This document shows, piece after piece, positions 63,770 to 64,000 of a DNA stretch of 64,000 bases. Within the stretch, counting starts at the first letter, position 1. Each line of letters begins with the position of its first letter. Made by a program: the position numbers and the translations under genes. Below the pieces are notes generated by a model, which was given only the letters and a program-made list of their open reading frames with translations, was not told the origin of the DNA and did not search any database. This DNA comes from Treponema sp. (GTDB lineage Bacteria > Spirochaetota > Spirochaetia > Treponematales > Treponemataceae): NCBI GenBank assembly GCA_017963165.1, contig JAGCTZ010000120.1, forward strand, positions 11,691 through 75,690, given 5' to 3'.

Positions 63770-64000
63770 TTAGTCTAAAGCGTGACCGGCACTTCCAAGA
63801 ACTTCAATATTCTTGTGCATGTACATCTTCTTTGCTTCGTCACGTGCAGCAGAAAGGAACTGGCGTGGGTCAAAAGCTTCTGGATTTTCTGCAAGGAACT
63901 TTCTTACAGCAGCAGTCATTGCAAGTCTTCCATCAGAGTCGATGTTGATCTTACATACAGCAGACTTAGCAGCCGTGCGGAGCTGTTCTTCCGGCATACC
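63770..64000 (-). CDS. fba: Class II fructose-1,6-bisphosphate aldolase, C-terminal part (runs off the right edge)
   Basis: The last 76 codons of a class II aldolase. The sequence VCKINIDSDGRLAMTAAVRK (the 'K-I-N-x-D-x-D' phosphate- and metal-site strand) and FLAENPEAFDPRQFLSAARD are characteristic. It ends GSAGHALD. The enzyme cleaves fructose-1,6-bisphosphate in glycolysis. The final codons are partly duplicated at 63696-63720, 72 bases downstream of the real end. Confidence 0.9.
   Translation of the reverse strand, partial: GMPEEQLRTAAKSAVCKINIDSDGRLAMTAAVRKFLAENPEAFDPRQFLSAARDEAKKMYMHKNIEVLGSAGHALD

Noticed and set aside
1..64000. Reverse transcriptase, Avd protein or template repeat for the DGR-like tails
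   Set aside because: I looked for an RT motif such as YADD-type proteins and for an AAC-rich copy of the tails and saw none, so no complete DGR is claimed for this window.

Overview
The window looks like chromosome from a host-associated Treponema-type spirochaete. The evidence is the gene order cheA, cheW (with a CheR-like tail), cheX, cheY; the many type II signal peptides and treponemal-looking envelope proteins; a PUR-domain nucleic-acid-binding protein; and AT-rich DNA with A/T-ending codons. No rRNA or tRNA gene is visible and no gene-free stretch exceeds 300 bases. These conclusions rest on reading the sequence and on memory of protein families; no database was searched.

Layout. 1-6.3 kb: a partial Maf/DUF115-like gene and an ftsI-like penicillin-binding protein on the minus strand, then a plus-strand envelope operon (LysM/M23 peptidase, small zinc-ribbon protein, beta-propeller plus degenerate polysaccharide-deacetylase fold). 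6.3-14.9 kb: EF-G, translationally coupled to a set resembling Bacillus YdjI-YdjG-YdjH (SPFH/zinc ribbon, zinc-ribbon membrane protein, TPM domain), then an M28 peptidase, a diguanylate cyclase and a TraB/GumN-like lipoprotein. 14.9-35.4 kb: an accessory island of six large mosaic lipoproteins built from InlB/Listeria-Bacteroides-type repeats, beta-helix segments, one FGE/SUMF1-like domain and several DUF1566-like (C-type-lectin-fold) tails. A Rpn-type nuclease/transposase gene and a small alarmone synthetase split the island. Two of the lectin-like tails end in GC-rich, NNC-codon hypervariable segments, as expected for variable regions of a diversity-generating retroelement (DGR).

35.4-43.9 kb: an outer-membrane-barrel-like protein, a methyl-accepting chemotaxis protein and the cheA-cheW/R-cheX-cheY operon, closed by a clear intrinsic terminator. 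43.9-49.6 kb: 4-alpha-glucanotransferase, a LuxR-type response regulator, a soluble LacI-like-sensor histidine kinase divergent from it, and a paired chromate-type transporter. 49.6-64 kb: ClpC, an ABC importer of the SsuA/THI5 type, and mostly housekeeping genes (phosphoribosyltransferase, RNase HII, PUR protein, thymidylate kinase, cysteine desulfurase, DeoD, ManA), ending in the C-terminus of class II fructose-bisphosphate aldolase.

Two themes cross the window. First, a short palindromic repeat family (core TGAGCTTGTCGAAGG and variants) lies between genes, and has also entered two coding regions in frame, rnhB and an ABC ATPase. Second, many genes have a -10 hexamer only 6-10 bases before the start codon and no Shine-Dalgarno, which points to frequent leaderless or near-leaderless transcripts. 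The best candidate for an unusual system is the lipoprotein island with its two DGR-like variable tails. No reverse transcriptase or template repeat is visible in the window, so any such machinery would act from elsewhere in the genome.
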